In this document: positions 23,358-24,184 of the stretch, one piece after another
How positions within the stretch are numbered: position 1 is the stretch's first letter
How the letters are laid out: each line of letters starts with the position of its first letter
Origin: JBCBWG01 sp039817205
GTDB lineage: Bacteria > Pseudomonadota > Alphaproteobacteria > Rhizobiales > Hyphomicrobiaceae
NCBI GenBank assembly: GCA_039817205.1
Contig: JBCBWG010000022.1
Span: 1-24,184, forward strand
Reading direction: 5' to 3'
DNA: 24,184 nucleotides
Translations under genes and position numbers: made by a program
The notes under the pieces: model-generated
The model's input: only the letters and a program-made list of their open reading frames with translations
The model's database searches: none
Told to the model about the DNA's origin: nothing

Positions 23358-24035
23358 ATGAACATTATCGAGCAACTCGAGCGCGAGCAGATGAGTGCGA
23401 TCGCCGCGAAACGCGCTGTGCCGGAGTTCGAGCCTGGCGACACCGTGCGCGTTCAGGTCCGCGTGCAAGAGGGCAAGACCGTCCGCAACCAGGCATTTGA
23501 AGGCGTCGTCATCGCGCGCTCCGGCGGCGGCCTCAATGAGAACTTCACAGTCCGCAAGATTTCCTACGGCGAAGGCGTCGAGCGCGTTTTCCCGATCTTT
23601 TCGCCATTGATTACCGACATCGAAGTTGTCCGCCGAGGACGCGTCCGTCGTGCCAAGCTGTACTATCTGCGCGGTCGTCGCGGACGGTCGGCACGTATCG
23701 TTGAACGGACGGACTCCCGCGCGAAGCGTCTAAACGCTGCGTTTAAAGGGTTCCGCAAGCCGAAGGGCGACGGGGACGATCTGACGTTGATCAACGGGGT
23801 GACGCCCGAGCTGAAGACCGCGCTGTATAAGCTGAACCTGATCAAGTTCGAGCAGATCGCGAACCTCAGCGATGATGAGATCGCAACGGTCGACGAAGCG
23901 CTGAAGCTCAATGGGCAGATCGAGCGCAATAATTGGGTCAGCGAAGCGCAACGCCTTATGACCGAGGCGACGGTGGAAGAGGTGCCCGTTGAGGCGTCAG
24001 CGCCTGAGGGTGAAGGTGACGCTGCGGCGAGCTGA
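23358..24035 (+). CDS. rplS: 50S ribosomal protein L19 with C-terminal helix-hairpin-helix-like extension
   Basis: Residues 1-125 are a normal L19, which lies at the subunit interface of the 50S ribosome: MNIIEQLEREQM, FEPGDTVRVQVRVQEG, FEGVVIARSGGGLNENFTVR, GVERVFPIFSPLI and RRAKLYYLRGRRGRSARI. A typical L19 stops soon after this. Here about 100 more residues follow. Residues 140-201 (DLTLINGVTPELKTALYKL, then FEQIANLSDDEIATVDEAL, then QIERNNWVSEAQRLM) have the pattern of the small helix-hairpin-helix domain found at the end of some alphaproteobacterial L21 and NuoE proteins. The tail is acidic. The gene normally sits beside trmD; here it follows atpC. A clear terminator lies 43 bases after the stop. 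Confidence 0.97.
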   Translation: MNIIEQLEREQMSAIAAKRAVPEFEPGDTVRVQVRVQEGKTVRNQAFEGVVIARSGGGLNENFTVRKISYGEGVERVFPIFSPLITDIEVVRRGRVRRAKLYYLRGRRGRSARIVERTDSRAKRLNAAFKGFRKPKGDGDDLTLINGVTPELKTALYKLNLIKFEQIANLSDDEIATVDEALKLNGQIERNNWVSEAQRLMTEATVEEVPVEASAPEGEGDAAAS

Positions 24036-24077
24036 ACCGGCTTTGTGTTCGCACATCGACCTCAAGCGAAGATCGAG

Positions 24078-24116
24078 AGGGCTCAGGTGCGCTGCATCTG
24101 GGCCCTTTTCGTTTGT
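24078..24116 (+). terminator. Intrinsic terminator after rplS
   Basis: AGGGCTCAG (24078-24086) pairs with CTGGGCCCT (24098-24106), with one G-U pair. The stem can extend inward through GTGC and GCAT to a 3-base loop. It is followed by TTTTCGTTT. This is the clearest Rho-independent terminator in the window and probably ends the rplS transcript, and perhaps the atp-rplS transcript. Confidence 0.85.
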
Positions 24117-24158
24117 GGGCGTCGCGTTTGGCAGCGCGCGTCCTGGAGGTTGGCGCGG

Positions 24159-24184
24159 GTGGCCGAGACCGAAAGCCATTGGCA
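24159..24184 (+). CDS. Possible start of a next gene (partial, cut by window end)
   Basis: A GTG at 24159 opens a frame reading VAETESHW up to the window edge. GGAGG at 24145-24149 lies 9 bases upstream. The position just after a terminator and the good ribosome site suggest a new gene, but 8 codons are too few to identify a product. Confidence 0.35.

Overview
The window looks like a GC-rich chromosomal segment of an alphaproteobacterium, probably Hyphomicrobiales or a relative; this placement is inferred. It rests on the phnGHIJKLMN gene order, an F1-only atpHAGDC operon with no F0 genes beside it (the split arrangement usual in Alphaproteobacteria), the style of the proteins and several GTG starts. 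I see no rRNA, tRNA, CRISPR, insertion sequence or phage gene.

Region 1 (1-6211, + strand) is the core carbon-phosphorus lyase operon: the end of phnG, then phnH, phnI, phnJ, phnK, phnL, phnM and phnN. The genes overlap or lie very close, except across the phnI-phnJ gap, which is exactly bridged by a 26-codon ORF. phnL is interrupted by an in-frame TGA (4137-4139), while the frame stays intact and conserved on both sides. As written, this pathway has a broken subunit. Phosphonate transporter genes are not in the window.

Region 2 (6212-8986, + strand) holds a short spacer with an inverted repeat, then a sigma-70/ECF-type sigma factor overlapping or abutting a membrane-anchored von Willebrand factor A protein whose N-terminus is cytoplasmic. 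This is probably a sigma factor and partner signalling pair. Region 3 (8987-17147) is a run of independent genes: an HSL-type alpha/beta hydrolase on the minus strand, divergent from polA (a proofreading DNA polymerase I with a promoter almost touching its start codon), a GT4-type glycosyltransferase, a hydrolase-OsmC fusion, and an EamA/DMT transporter.

Region 4 (17148-24184, + strand) is the F1 ATP synthase operon atpH-atpA-atpG-atpD-atpC. Two extra small genes lie inside it: a 68-residue helical protein between atpG and atpD, and a 100-residue protein with CC and CPFC cysteine motifs between atpD and atpC. The operon is followed by rplS, which encodes ribosomal protein L19 with an unusual C-terminal helix-hairpin-helix-like extension and ends in a clear intrinsic terminator. 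A possible new gene starts at the right edge.

The items most worth a second look are the interrupted phnL, the phnI-phnJ bridging ORF, the L19 extension, the two small genes embedded in the atp operon, and the alternative start inside the vWA gene.
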